Assembly (NCBI GenBank): GCA_020072805.1
Contig: JAIQGC010000051.1
Coordinates: 1 to 32,197 of the forward strand
Direction of reading: 5' to 3'
Length of the DNA stretch: 32,197 nt
Source of the DNA: Terriglobia bacterium
Lineage (GTDB): Bacteria > Acidobacteriota > Terriglobia > Acidiferrales > UBA7541
The first letter of the stretch is position 1. Each line of letters starts with the position of its first letter. The notes beneath the pieces are model-generated. The model ran no database searches. It was not told where the DNA came from and saw nothing but the letters and a program-made list of their open reading frames with translations. Shown piece after piece: positions 23,196-31,604 of the stretch. The translations under genes and the position numbers were made by a program.

Positions 23196-24368
23196 TCACC
23201 ACACGAGAGTCACCGGCTCTTCCTTGAATACCGGCGGAGGGCCACCCGGATTGGAGAGGTGGATGACCGTCAAAAAAGATTTGGATTGCGGATCGTAGGT
23301 CACGGTGATGCTTCCGCCTTTTCCAGGCGATCCGTCAAAGCCGTTTCGTCCGCTGGATCCGTCCCTCCCAGTATTCCCGTTGGGTATTCCCATTCCACCG
23401 GAGCCTCCTCGGCCCCCGCGACCGCCCCTTCCTCCAGAACCGCCCGGACCGCCATCCGTCTTTATCGTGATTGAGCCGCCCTGCGGATCCACCAAGTAGC
23501 GCCTTTCCTGGCCGGCTGCAGTCACAAGCACTTGGAGCAGCGGATGGCTCCCGGATCTGAGTGCCACACGCACTTGCACCGGCGGCGCGTCTCCTCCCTT
23601 TCCTCCATCTTGACCATCCGAGCCATCGGCTCCGTTTGAGCCGTCTCCGCCCGGGGAGGGATTAGTGGGATCGATAGAACCCATGCCGCCGCTAGTGCCG
23701 TCCAATCCGTCGCTGCCGCTCATACCCTCGGAGCCGTTACTGCCGGAGAAGTTCGAGACAAAGTCGTAGGCATAAGTGATGGGAATGTCCAGCTCCGCGC
23801 GGAGGTCCGGATGGCTGGAAACGGTGATGGTGAGGTGTGCCAGCTTCCCGAGGCTGATCCGGGGATCGCGAGGAAGGGTCACAATCCCTTTCTGGTTAAC
23901 GTTCACGATGGTTGGCGTTACCGTAATGTCCTTCCACAGAACCTTCCCCTTGCCTTGCCCTTCCGTTGTTAATACTTTGCCGTCCGGCTGTGTGAATTGC
24001 ACAACCAGCGGAGAGTTCTCTCCCGGGGCGATTGCCGGACCCTTAGACAGGCTGGCATGCAGGGAGGCGACTGGAATTTTATCCAGCTGAACTCTCATTC
24101 CCAGCTTGACCTTCATTGACGTGCAACCACCCAGCGCGACCAGTGAGGCCACCGCCAGGCAGGCCGCCGTGCTTGTGCCGGTCAAAGATGAAATTTTGAT
24201 TTTGGAAAGAAGCCAATTCAGCCGACCGAAACTTCGGGGAGGATGGGAACCTCCTGGAGACCTCGACACGGTTGGACGATGGCATTCGGCGGGGAGATAC
24301 TGTCGCGTGTCATCGTTCAAGCCGCAGACCCCATCGTGTGTTTTAACGGAATGTGAATTGATGGCCAT
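23196..24368 (-). CDS. Collagen-like Gly-rich lipoprotein
   Basis: The ATG at 24366-24368 has GAGGAGG seven bases upstream, a strong site that supports this long N-terminus. The 390-residue protein has a hydrophobic segment ending in the lipobox VALGGC (Cys82), an unusually late position because about 52 residues precede the hydrophobic core. Next is a beta-rich domain (VTPTIVNVNQKGIVTLPRDPRI... AELDIPITYAYDF). Two collagen-like Gly-x-y stretches lie near residues 207-265 (GSNGSEGMSGSDGLDGTSGG) and 308-355 (GGPGGSGGRGGRGGRGG), separated and followed by short beta segments. It is probably a surface lipoprotein. A GC content near 53% in a counted row (23941) and C-rich plus-strand sequence in a G-rich zone suggest later acquisition. 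Role unknown. Confidence 0.8.
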   Translation of the reverse strand: MAINSHSVKTHDGVCGLNDDTRQYLPAECHRPTVSRSPGGSHPPRSFGRLNWLLSKIKISSLTGTSTAACLAVASLVALGGCTSMKVKLGMRVQLDKIPVASLHASLSKGPAIAPGENSPLVVQFTQPDGKVLTTEGQGKGKVLWKDITVTPTIVNVNQKGIVTLPRDPRISLGKLAHLTITVSSHPDLRAELDIPITYAYDFVSNFSGSNGSEGMSGSDGLDGTSGGMGSIDPTNPSPGGDGSNGADGSDGQDGGKGGDAPPVQVRVALRSGSHPLLQVLVTAAGQERRYLVDPQGGSITIKTDGGPGGSGGRGGRGGRGGSGGMGIPNGNTGRDGSSGRNGFDGSPGKGGSITVTYDPQSKSFLTVIHLSNPGGPPPVFKEEPVTLVW

Positions 24369-24554
24369 AGCCGATCCTCCTCGCGATGGAACCGCTTACT
24401 CGGCCGGGTGAAGAACCAGACACGGAAATCCGCGAACTGGCTTGGAAGTCCGATCATGGCGAACCAATACCCATTTATTGGACGTTGCTGTTTGCAGGAA
24501 GGTTACTAGGCTGTTCTCGATAAGAGCAAAGGCGCTGGCAAGAGACACATTCGT

Positions 24555-27002
24555 TCACTCCGTCACGCACAGCAGAGTGGATTGCGGGTCGATGAGGATT
24601 TTGCGCGGGGATGTGGGGGTGGTGAAGCGGAAGGGGGTTTCTTCGCCGGCGGCGACGACGGTTCCGAGCGGGAAAATTTTTCCGGCGGTGGTTTGGGCGA
24701 AGAGGGGAACCGGGTAGGCGAAGCCGCGGGGGACGCCGGTTTGTTTTAGTGTGCCGCGGACCTGGTATCCGCCGGCTTCGTTCTTTTTCGAAGTAAAGTC
24801 CACGCTGTAGCGGGGGATGCCTGTGCCGCGGACCCAATCCTCGAAGAACCACTCCATGGAGTGAGGGCCTTCGAGGCGCATGGACGGGGTCATGACGGCT
24901 TCGATTTCGTGTTGGAAATCTTCGGTGGAGAGGGCGCGGTTGGCGTATTTTTTGGCGAGGGTGTTGAGCAAGGTGATGAAGCGGGCGTCGGGATCGCGCG
25001 TGCCGGGCTGGCGCAACATCATGCGGAGCATGTGGATGACCCAGGCGCCTTTGGCGTAGATGACCGGTTCGTAACCGTCGGGGGATTTGGAATTGCTCAG
25101 GCGATTGCCGAGGACGAGCGGGCCGATGTCCGCCGGTGCGGTCTCTTCGCCGGGCCGTTTTTCGGTCAATTGCTTGCGGTAGCGGATGAGCCAGTCGTTG
25201 AGGGTGCGGCCGGGTTTTTTCCGGCTGTCGGCGAAGAGCAGGGAGAGGTAGGTGGAGATGGATTCGGTGATCCACTGGTCACGATAGCTTTTCCAGCCGA
25301 CGACGTTGCCCCACCACTGGTGGGCGACTTCATGGAAGGGAACCAGCTCGGAAAAAAATTGCTGCCCTTGCGTGTTCAGACCGGCGCGCTGCTGGGCTTC
25401 TTCCGGCAGAAAGGAAAACGTGGAGACGTACAGCAGGCCCGGCCAGCCCTGTCCGAACGTGCCGGGGATCTGCGAGATGTTCAGTTCGCGATAGGGAAAT
25501 TTGCCGCTGTAGGTTTCGTAGAAATGGATGGAGGCGGCAATTTCCCTGGCGAGCTGGCGGAGAGCGTCCGCGGGGCTGGGGGAGATTTCCGGCAGGCCGA
25601 AGGGATCACCCTGTCGGGGAGGAAACGGGGCGCGACCGGGTAGAGGCTCGGGCGGGGCGGCGCTGCGGGTGGCCAGGCGGCTGCGCAGGGATTCCTCGAG
25701 ATTGCGGCTGGCAAAGACGTCGATGCGGTATCCCGGCTCTTTTTCGCCCGCGGATTCGTATTCTCCCAAATTGAAGCCTGCCACGGGGATGGGTTTATCG
25801 GTGCGCCAGCGGCCCGCGCGGAATTCGCCTTCTTCGTGCTCTTCTATTTTTGTGCCGGTGGCGGCGAGGCGCATGTTGCGGGGCCAGCGCAGGGAGAGTT
25901 CATAATCGGCGAAGCTGTCCGGGGCTCCGAGATGGGGATACCAGGTTCCGCGGGAGCCGACGAAGACCACGCCGTTGCCGGCGTCTTCGATGACGCGGCC
26001 GCGGTAGGAGAGGCGCAGGGAGAAAGATTCGCCGCGCTGCGGGGCGCGCGGCAGGATAACGCAGAGGGCGTCATTGCCCCTGCGGCTGCGCTCGCGTTTG
26101 TTCAATCCTTCATTCTGGAAAAAGGGAATTTCCTGTCCCGCCTCGTCTTGCACGGAGCTTACGGCGAGTTCACGGGAGAGTTCGAAGACCAGCATGCCCT
26201 CGCCGGAGCGATTGGCGCGCAACTCGATACGGGTTCTTCCTTCGAGCGAGCGGTCGGGCAGGACGGTGGTTTCGATGGAGTAGCGCAGGGCGCTGTGGGC
26301 GGGTTCCTGCGGCGGCGGGCCGGCGGGGCGGTAGGAAGCCCAAAGATCGTAGAAGGCCGCGCCATTGGTTTTGCTGACTTGCCAGAGGGAAAAGGGTTCC
26401 TCGCGGCGGGGGTCGAGGGTGAATTCAAAGGTGCCGGTGGTCAGGCCTTCGAGCGCGGCGTAGAAATAGGGTTGCGGATTTTCGGAGACGAGATCGAGGA
26501 GCAGGCGCAGGGAATGGGGCGGATTGGCCGGAACGACGACGAGATTCCAGCGGGCGGTAAAATCAAAATCTTCGCGGGGGGAAAGTTTGGACTGGGCGAT
26601 TTGGCTGAGGAGTTCTTGGGCCGTATCGTCGTTGAAGCGGAGGTAGGCGGTACGAAACTCCTGGTCGAGGACGGGAGCGCCGGTGAAGCGGGCCAGTTGC
26701 TGTTTCTCGACGGAGTCGCGGGGAGCGGCGAGGGCGTGGCCGCGGCCGGAAAATACGGCGCCGGTGATGCGTCCGGCGACGGGAGTGAGCAGGGCCAGGG
26801 TGCCTTCCTCGAAGGCCAGGCGCATATCGCCGCGGCGCAATTCGAGTCGCTCGACGGCATAGACGGCGGCGGTGTCCACGCGGATTTTGTTCAGGGCGTC
26901 GTAGATTTCGCGCGGGGAAGAGGCGGAGGACTGGGCGCAAAGAGGAGCGGCGGCGCAGAGTAGGCCGGCGAGAAACATGGCGGGGAAGCGGAAACGGATC
27001 AT
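24555..27002 (-). CDS. M1-family (gluzincin) metallopeptidase, secreted
   Basis: From MIRFRFPAMFLAGLLCAAAPLCAQ, a Sec signal peptide, the protein has 815 residues. The zinc motif HEVAH at 557-561 is followed by QWWGN and, 18 residues later, the third ligand Glu in WITESISTYLS, as in M1 aminopeptidases. The usual GAMEN exopeptidase motif is not seen; in its place stands QIPGTFGQGWPGLLY, so it may not act as a standard aminopeptidase. The first 300 residues are an unassigned region, and the C-terminus ends in a beta domain (PRKILIDPQSTLLCV). It is divergent from the TPR-peptidase gene across 79 bases, so both may answer to shared control. Confidence 0.85.
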   Translation of the reverse strand: MIRFRFPAMFLAGLLCAAAPLCAQSSASSPREIYDALNKIRVDTAAVYAVERLELRRGDMRLAFEEGTLALLTPVAGRITGAVFSGRGHALAAPRDSVEKQQLARFTGAPVLDQEFRTAYLRFNDDTAQELLSQIAQSKLSPREDFDFTARWNLVVVPANPPHSLRLLLDLVSENPQPYFYAALEGLTTGTFEFTLDPRREEPFSLWQVSKTNGAAFYDLWASYRPAGPPPQEPAHSALRYSIETTVLPDRSLEGRTRIELRANRSGEGMLVFELSRELAVSSVQDEAGQEIPFFQNEGLNKRERSRRGNDALCVILPRAPQRGESFSLRLSYRGRVIEDAGNGVVFVGSRGTWYPHLGAPDSFADYELSLRWPRNMRLAATGTKIEEHEEGEFRAGRWRTDKPIPVAGFNLGEYESAGEKEPGYRIDVFASRNLEESLRSRLATRSAAPPEPLPGRAPFPPRQGDPFGLPEISPSPADALRQLAREIAASIHFYETYSGKFPYRELNISQIPGTFGQGWPGLLYVSTFSFLPEEAQQRAGLNTQGQQFFSELVPFHEVAHQWWGNVVGWKSYRDQWITESISTYLSLLFADSRKKPGRTLNDWLIRYRKQLTEKRPGEETAPADIGPLVLGNRLSNSKSPDGYEPVIYAKGAWVIHMLRMMLRQPGTRDPDARFITLLNTLAKKYANRALSTEDFQHEIEAVMTPSMRLEGPHSMEWFFEDWVRGTGIPRYSVDFTSKKNEAGGYQVRGTLKQTGVPRGFAYPVPLFAQTTAGKIFPLGTVVAAGEETPFRFTTPTSPRKILIDPQSTLLCVTE

Positions 27003-27069
27003 GAATTCGACTGTAGCAACTTTCGTCATAGGGCAGCAAGACTGCCGGGTGCGGCCGGGCCGGGGGCTG

Positions 27070-27075
27070 TAAAAT
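27070..27075 (+). promoter_or_regulatory. Possible -10 box close to the TPR-peptidase start
   Basis: TAAAAT lies six bases before the ATG at 27082. If used, transcription would begin at or next to the start codon, giving a leaderless message. No good -35 box is evident. Confidence 0.3.
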
Positions 27076-27081
27076 GAGAGC

Positions 27082-28527
27082 ATGCGCCGCGCCGCCAGCC
27101 GCCTGTTGTTTTTGTTCCCATGGGTACTTCTTTTTGCGGCGGGGCCGCTGATTGCGGACACGATTGTATTGAAAAATGGGCGGCGGATCTGGGCCACGCG
27201 GGTCTTCGAGAAAGACGGCAAGATTGGATACGAAACCGCGACGGGAAGCTTCAGTCTTTCCGCGGTGCTGGTGGATCACATCGATCGCGGCACCGGCGAG
27301 CCGGATTCCGAATTCAGTGCGTCGATTGCGCCGCCTTCGACGGAAGCGGGCCCGGCGCGGGAACTGGACCCCGCGGGTGAAATATCGCGGCGGGCCGTGC
27401 ATGACGGGGCGATCGACCGCGAATACATCGCGATACTGGAAATAGATGCGCGGCAAGGGAAACCGGAGAGCGGGGATGCGGCGGCGATGGCGCATCACGC
27501 CGCGGCGCAATTCGAATTGGGCCGAGGGGATATCGAGAAGGCGCTGGGTGAAGAGAAAGCCGCGCTGATCTACGCGCCGGAGCAGCCCGGGCTGCTGATG
27601 ACCGCGGGCTATCTGCATCTGCGGCTGAGCGAATATAAGCAGGCGCTGAACTATCTGGAAAAGGCGAGGCTTCTGGCTCCGCACTCTCCGGACGTGGCCA
27701 AGCTTGCCGGGTGGGCCTACTACCGGTCGAATAAGATTGAGGATGCGGTGCGCGAATGGAAGCGATCGCTGGCGCTGCGAGCGGACCCCGATGTGCAGGC
27801 GGCGCTGGATAAAGCGCTGCGGGACAAGCAGGAGGAGGCAAACTACGCGGAAAACGAAAGCGCGCACTTCACGCTGAAGTATTCGGGAGAGGCCGCGCCG
27901 GAGCTGGCGCGGGCGGTGTTGCGCACGCTGGAGGGGCATTTTTCATCGGTGGAGGCGGCGCTGAACTACACGCCGCCGGACCGCATCGGCGTGGTGCTAT
28001 ACACGCAGCAGGCGTTCGGGGATATCACGCGGGCGCCGGGCTGGGCCGGAGCGCTCAATGATGGAAGGCTGCGCATCCCGGTGCAGGGACTCAGCAGCGT
28101 ATCGCCGGAACTCTCGCGGGTGCTGAAGCACGAACTGACGCATAGTTTTCTGACGCAGACATCGCGCGGGCTGTGCCCGGTGTGGCTGAATGAAGGGCTG
28201 GCGCAATATCTGGAAGGGGCGCGCAGCGGAATGGAAGCGGCGGCGCTGATCCGGGCCTATGAGGAGAAGCAAGCGAAGCCTCTGAACAGCCTGGAAGGTT
28301 CCTGGATGAATTTGCAGGGCGAGGAAGCGAACTATGCCTATGCGTGGTCGCTGGCCAACGTGGAATATCTGGTGCAGACAGACGGAATGGCCGATGTGGT
28401 GCGGATTCTGGACCGCATCGCCGCGGGGCGCTCCACCGAGCACGCCTTGCGCGACGTGCTGCGCGGGGACTACGGGGATGTCACGGCCGGCGCCGTGGCC
28501 TATCTGCGGCAGACCTACGCTCCGTGA
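27082..28527 (+). CDS. Secreted TPR protein with a C-terminal peptidase-MA-like metalloprotease domain
   Basis: This 481-residue protein starts with a Sec signal peptide (LLFLFPWVLLFAAGPLIA). A small SH3-like segment follows (TIVLKNGRRIWATRVFEKDGKIGYET). Tetratricopeptide repeats occupy about residues 130-250 (HAAAQFELGRGDIEKALGE, GYLHLRLSEYKQALNYLEKA). The C-terminal domain contains HELTH at 350-354 and NEGLAQYLEG about 17 residues later, the zinc-binding pair of the peptidase-MA family. It probably acts in the periplasm. Its divergent neighbour is also a gluzincin, which makes a paired proteolytic function plausible but unproven. The end overlaps the convergent membrane-protein gene by 13 bases. 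Confidence 0.88.
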   Translation: MRRAASRLLFLFPWVLLFAAGPLIADTIVLKNGRRIWATRVFEKDGKIGYETATGSFSLSAVLVDHIDRGTGEPDSEFSASIAPPSTEAGPARELDPAGEISRRAVHDGAIDREYIAILEIDARQGKPESGDAAAMAHHAAAQFELGRGDIEKALGEEKAALIYAPEQPGLLMTAGYLHLRLSEYKQALNYLEKARLLAPHSPDVAKLAGWAYYRSNKIEDAVREWKRSLALRADPDVQAALDKALRDKQEEANYAENESAHFTLKYSGEAAPELARAVLRTLEGHFSSVEAALNYTPPDRIGVVLYTQQAFGDITRAPGWAGALNDGRLRIPVQGLSSVSPELSRVLKHELTHSFLTQTSRGLCPVWLNEGLAQYLEGARSGMEAAALIRAYEEKQAKPLNSLEGSWMNLQGEEANYAYAWSLANVEYLVQTDGMADVVRILDRIAAGRSTEHALRDVLRGDYGDVTAGAVAYLRQTYAP

Positions 28528-28943
28528 GAATGATTTTGCGCGCAGGCAGCTTTGCCGCGGGGAAGCCCGCGCGCAGCTTTTCCCCACGCGGGATATTCGC
28601 CGCGCACCGCCACGTAAATACCCGGAAGGCCAAAGACCAGAAAAGCCAGAGCGGCATGCAGCCAGTGGGGTTCGCCCAGGCCCGGATAGGGACTCCAGGG
28701 CTGGCTGCGAATTTCGATGACCAGATAAGCTAAAGAGAGCAGGGAAGCGGCAAGTCCGATGATGCGCGAGGCGGTCTTGTGCAGAATATCGGAAAAAGAG
28801 GCGGCGGCAATCAGCAGGCAGAAGAAGGGCGGCAGGGCGAGGAGGATGAGCGGCTTGTGCGGGGAACGCAGGGCCAGAAAGAGAAAGAAAGCCGCGAAGA
28901 GCAGCGCGCATCCGCCAACCGTCCACCGGACCCGGCGCCTCAT
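28515..28943 (-). CDS. Small integral membrane protein, 142 aa
   Basis: The start MRRRVRWTVGGCALLF at 28941-28943 gives about four hydrophobic helices: GGCALLFAAFFLFLAL, LILLALPPFFCLLIAAASF, IIGLAASLLSLAYLVI and LHAALAFLVFGLPGIYVAV. The N-terminus is basic and the C-terminal tail is basic and rich in Gly, Ala and Lys. I do not recognise a family. The upstream open frame to 29246 is antisense to the M20 peptidase and is not needed. It is convergent with the TPR-peptidase gene and overlaps its stop. Confidence 0.75.
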   Translation of the reverse strand: MRRRVRWTVGGCALLFAAFFLFLALRSPHKPLILLALPPFFCLLIAAASFSDILHKTASRIIGLAASLLSLAYLVIEIRSQPWSPYPGLGEPHWLHAALAFLVFGLPGIYVAVRGEYPAWGKAARGLPRGKAACAQNHSHGA

Positions 28944-29025
28944 AAGCGGACTATAGCGCCGGGGCGATGGGGCGCGCAAGAATTTCCTGAGAATTGGAAA
29001 CTGAAAACTGAAAATTGAAAACTTG

Positions 29026-30183
29026 CTACAGGCTGGCCAGCAAGGCGGCCAGCAGAGCGGCGCGCTCGGGCATTGTGCGCAGGAGCAGATGTTCATCCGC
29101 GCTGTGCGCGCCGGAGCCGACGGCACCGAGGCCGTCGAGAGTAGGCACACCCAGGCTGGCGGTGATATTTCCGTCCGAACCGCCTCCAACCGAACATTCG
29201 CCGAGGGAGATGCCCATTTGCGCGGCCAGATGGCGGGCGCGGGCAAAAAGCGCCGTGGTCATTTTGCGTTCGAGGGGCGCGCGGCTGGAGCCTTTGCGAA
29301 TTTCGATGCGCGCGCCGCGGGATTCCGGGCGCAGCGCGGCAAGTTGTTTTTCGAGCTTGCGCATGTCGGCGAGGGTAAGCGCCCGCAAGTCGATCATGGC
29401 GCGAACGCGGTCGGGGATGACGTTGGTGCGCGTTCCGCCCTCGATGACGTTGACGCTGGCGGAGATGCCGCGGCGCAGGTCGGTCCATTTTGCGATGCGG
29501 AGAATCTGGAGGGCCATTTCATGAACGGCGTTGACGCCTTCCTCCGGGGCGAGGCCGGCATGCGAGGATTTTCCGTGGACGATCAGTTCCTTGAAGCCCA
29601 CGCCCTTGCGCGAGGTTTTGAGCAGTCCCTTGGGGCCGTAGGAGGGTTCGAGGACCAGGGCGGCGTCGCTGCGCCGGGCCTCTTTCTGGATCAGGCCTTC
29701 CGAGTTTTCGCTGCCCACTTCTTCGTCGGAGGTCCACAGGAAGACGATGCGCTTGCGCAGTCTTACGCGGGCCTGCTGCAGGGCCTCGAGGGCGAAGAGA
29801 GCCTGCACGATTCCGCCCTTCATGTCGAAGGCGCCGGGGCCGTAGGCTTTACCGCCGCGGATGCGGAAGGGCATTTTCCGGAGGGTGCCCGAGCCGTAGA
29901 CCGTGTCGTAATGGCCCAGCACCAAAATTTGGCCGGTGCTTTTTCCCGCGGAGGGCTCGACGACGGCGCGGACATGGTCGCCGCGGGTTTTGGAGCGGAG
30001 CAGTTCCACGCGAGCGCCGCGCTGGCGCCATTCGCTGGAGAGTAGTTGCGCGCAGCGGTCCGCGACGGCCTTTTCCAGGCTGGGGGATTCGGCGACGACC
30101 AGGCGCTGCAGGGTCTGGGTCATTTCCGGCAGGCGGGGAACGAGGAGCTGGAGAAACAGTCGGGGCAAGGGGAGCTCGGACAT
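29026..30183 (-). CDS. M20-family metallopeptidase (carboxypeptidase G2-like)
   Basis: The start MSELPLPRLFLQLLVP at 30181-30183 gives 385 residues. Di-zinc ligands are visible: His91 and Asp93 in LGHYDTVYG, Asp120 in GPGAFDMKGG, and the catalytic Glu pair 154-155 in TSDEEVGS, with a further ligand at HSADEH near the end. The dimerisation lid contains VHGKSSHAG and EGGTRTNVIPD. This arrangement matches the carboxypeptidase G2/Xaa-His dipeptidase branch, which removes C-terminal residues from small peptides or folate conjugates. No signal peptide is seen, so it is likely cytosolic. It stands alone, divergent from the fabZ promoter. Confidence 0.9.
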   Translation of the reverse strand: MSELPLPRLFLQLLVPRLPEMTQTLQRLVVAESPSLEKAVADRCAQLLSSEWRQRGARVELLRSKTRGDHVRAVVEPSAGKSTGQILVLGHYDTVYGSGTLRKMPFRIRGGKAYGPGAFDMKGGIVQALFALEALQQARVRLRKRIVFLWTSDEEVGSENSEGLIQKEARRSDAALVLEPSYGPKGLLKTSRKGVGFKELIVHGKSSHAGLAPEEGVNAVHEMALQILRIAKWTDLRRGISASVNVIEGGTRTNVIPDRVRAMIDLRALTLADMRKLEKQLAALRPESRGARIEIRKGSSRAPLERKMTTALFARARHLAAQMGISLGECSVGGGSDGNITASLGVPTLDGLGAVGSGAHSADEHLLLRTMPERAALLAALLASL

Positions 30184-30264
30184 GACCCCGGTATGGTAGC
30201 AATGGCGGTTGAGGGTGGCAAATCGGCGCGGCGGGCGATGCGGTGCCGAGGCCGGAAGCAGCGT

Positions 30265-30293
30265 TTCCCGTCCAGCCGCTGGTCGCATATAAT
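30265..30293 (+). promoter_or_regulatory. Sigma-70-type promoter for fabZ-lpxA-lpxI
   Basis: A perfect TATAAT at 30288-30293 is preceded, across 17 bases, by TTCCCG, a weak -35. The predicted start lies about 50 bases before the fabZ ATG at 30354. Confidence 0.5.
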
Positions 30294-30353
30294 GAAGCGT
30301 TTGTTCGCGGGCGAGGGGCTGGGTTCAGGTTCGCGCCCAGCGCAGGGGAGAAA

Positions 30354-30809
30354 ATGATTCACGACGTTACGGAAATCCAGAAATTTCTGCCGCACCGCTA
30401 TCCGTTTCTGCTGGTGGACAGCATCGTGGAAATGGAGCGGCTCAAGCGCATCGTGGGCATCAAGAATGTGACCATCAACGAGCCGCACTTTCAGGGGCAT
30501 TTCCCGGGCAAGCCGATCATGCCCGGGGTGCTGATCATCGAAGCGCTGGCGCAGGCAGGGGGATACCTGCTGCTGCAGGAGATTCCCGACCGGGCCAACA
30601 AGCTGATTTATTTCGTGGCGATCGATGGGGCGCGGTTCCGGCGGCCGGTGGTGCCCGGCGACCAGTTGCGGCTGGAAGTGAACGTGCTGAACTGGCGGGG
30701 GGATTTCTGCAAGCTGGAAGGGAAGGCGATGGTCGGCGAGGAAATGGCGGCCGAAGCGACGCTGATGTGCAAGATGGTGGACCGCGATGCGGAGAGCGCG
30801 GGGAAATGA
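30354..30809 (+). CDS. fabZ: 3-hydroxyacyl-ACP dehydratase FabZ
   Basis: ATG 30354 follows AGGGGAG, giving 151 residues. The hot-dog enzyme dehydrates 3-hydroxyacyl-ACP in fatty acid elongation. HRYPFLLVDSI near the N-terminus and GHFPGKPIMPGVLIIEALAQAGG carry the catalytic His49 and Glu63. It is full length and single-domain, not fused to LpxC. Its stop overlaps the lpxA start (ATGA at 30806-30809), the usual coupling of these genes. lpxD, often just upstream in other genomes, is absent here. Confidence 0.95.
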   Translation: MIHDVTEIQKFLPHRYPFLLVDSIVEMERLKRIVGIKNVTINEPHFQGHFPGKPIMPGVLIIEALAQAGGYLLLQEIPDRANKLIYFVAIDGARFRRPVVPGDQLRLEVNVLNWRGDFCKLEGKAMVGEEMAAEATLMCKMVDRDAESAGK

Positions 30810-31591
30810 GCGGCGGGGAAATACATCCGCAGGCGGTGGTGGCCGCGGGGGCGCGGCTGGCGGCGGGTGTGCGCGTGGGAGCGTTTGCGGTGGTGGGGGA
30901 GGGAGTCGAGTTGGGCGCCGGGTGCGTGCTGCATGAGCACGCGGTGGTGAAGGGGCCAGCGCGATTCGGCAAGGAGAATATTTTTCATCCGTTCTGTGCG
31001 ATTGGCGGAGCGCCGCAGGATTTGAAATACAAGGGCGAGCCCACCGAGCTGGAAGTGGGCGACGGAAACACGTTTCGCGAATATGTAACCGTCAGCCGCG
31101 GGACCGTGGGCGGCGGGGGCAAGACCACGATTGGCAGCGGCAACCTCTTTATGGCTTCGGCGCACGTGGCGCATGACTGCCACGTGGGCGATTCGACGAT
31201 TTTCGCCAACGGGGCGACGCTGGCCGGGCACGTGGACGTGCAGGATTTCGCCACGGTGGGGGCGTTCTCTCCGGTGCACCAGTTTTGCCGGATCGGGCGC
31301 TACGCGTATATCGGCGCGTGCACCGTGATCACGCAGGACGTGCCGCCGTTTTCCCTGATTGTCACCGAGCGCGAAACGCAGTGCTTCGGCATCAACGCCA
31401 TTGGGCTGGAGCGCAAAGGATTCGGCGCGGAGCGCATTGCCGCGTTGCAGCGGGCGTTTCGGCTGCTGCTGCGCTCGAAGCTCAACACCACGCAGGCCAT
31501 CGCGGGGATGCGCGGCGAGCTGGCGGGCTCAGCCGACGTGGACGAACTGATCCGTTTCATCGAGTCCGCCAAGCGTGGAATTGTGAAGTAG
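30806..31591 (+). CDS. lpxA: UDP-N-acetylglucosamine acyltransferase LpxA
   Basis: From MSGGEIHPQAVV the product has 261 residues. Hexapeptide repeats build the left-handed beta-helix (GARLAAGVRVGAFAVVGEGVELG and following). The catalytic His123 is in ASAHVAHDCHVGD, and the C-terminal helical region (INAIGLERKGFGAERIAALQRAFR) is typical of LpxA, not LpxD. It transfers a hydroxyacyl chain from ACP to UDP-GlcNAc, the first step of lipid A synthesis. The start overlaps fabZ by four bases. Confidence 0.96.
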   Translation: MSGGEIHPQAVVAAGARLAAGVRVGAFAVVGEGVELGAGCVLHEHAVVKGPARFGKENIFHPFCAIGGAPQDLKYKGEPTELEVGDGNTFREYVTVSRGTVGGGGKTTIGSGNLFMASAHVAHDCHVGDSTIFANGATLAGHVDVQDFATVGAFSPVHQFCRIGRYAYIGACTVITQDVPPFSLIVTERETQCFGINAIGLERKGFGAERIAALQRAFRLLLRSKLNTTQAIAGMRGELAGSADVDELIRFIESAKRGIVK

Positions 31592-31604
31592 GGCGCCTCC
31601 GCCG

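Noticed and set aside
24386-24523. A 45-codon plus-strand ORF, MEPLTRPGEEPDTEIRELAW...
   Set aside because: Its composition is protein-like, but its ATG lies in the complement of the strong ribosome binding site of the collagen-like gene and it has no SD of its own. It may be a remnant.
28944-29246. N-terminal extension of the small membrane protein
   Set aside because: It is antisense to the M20 peptidase end and adds 101 residues of Pro/Ala/Ser-rich noise before a good ATG.
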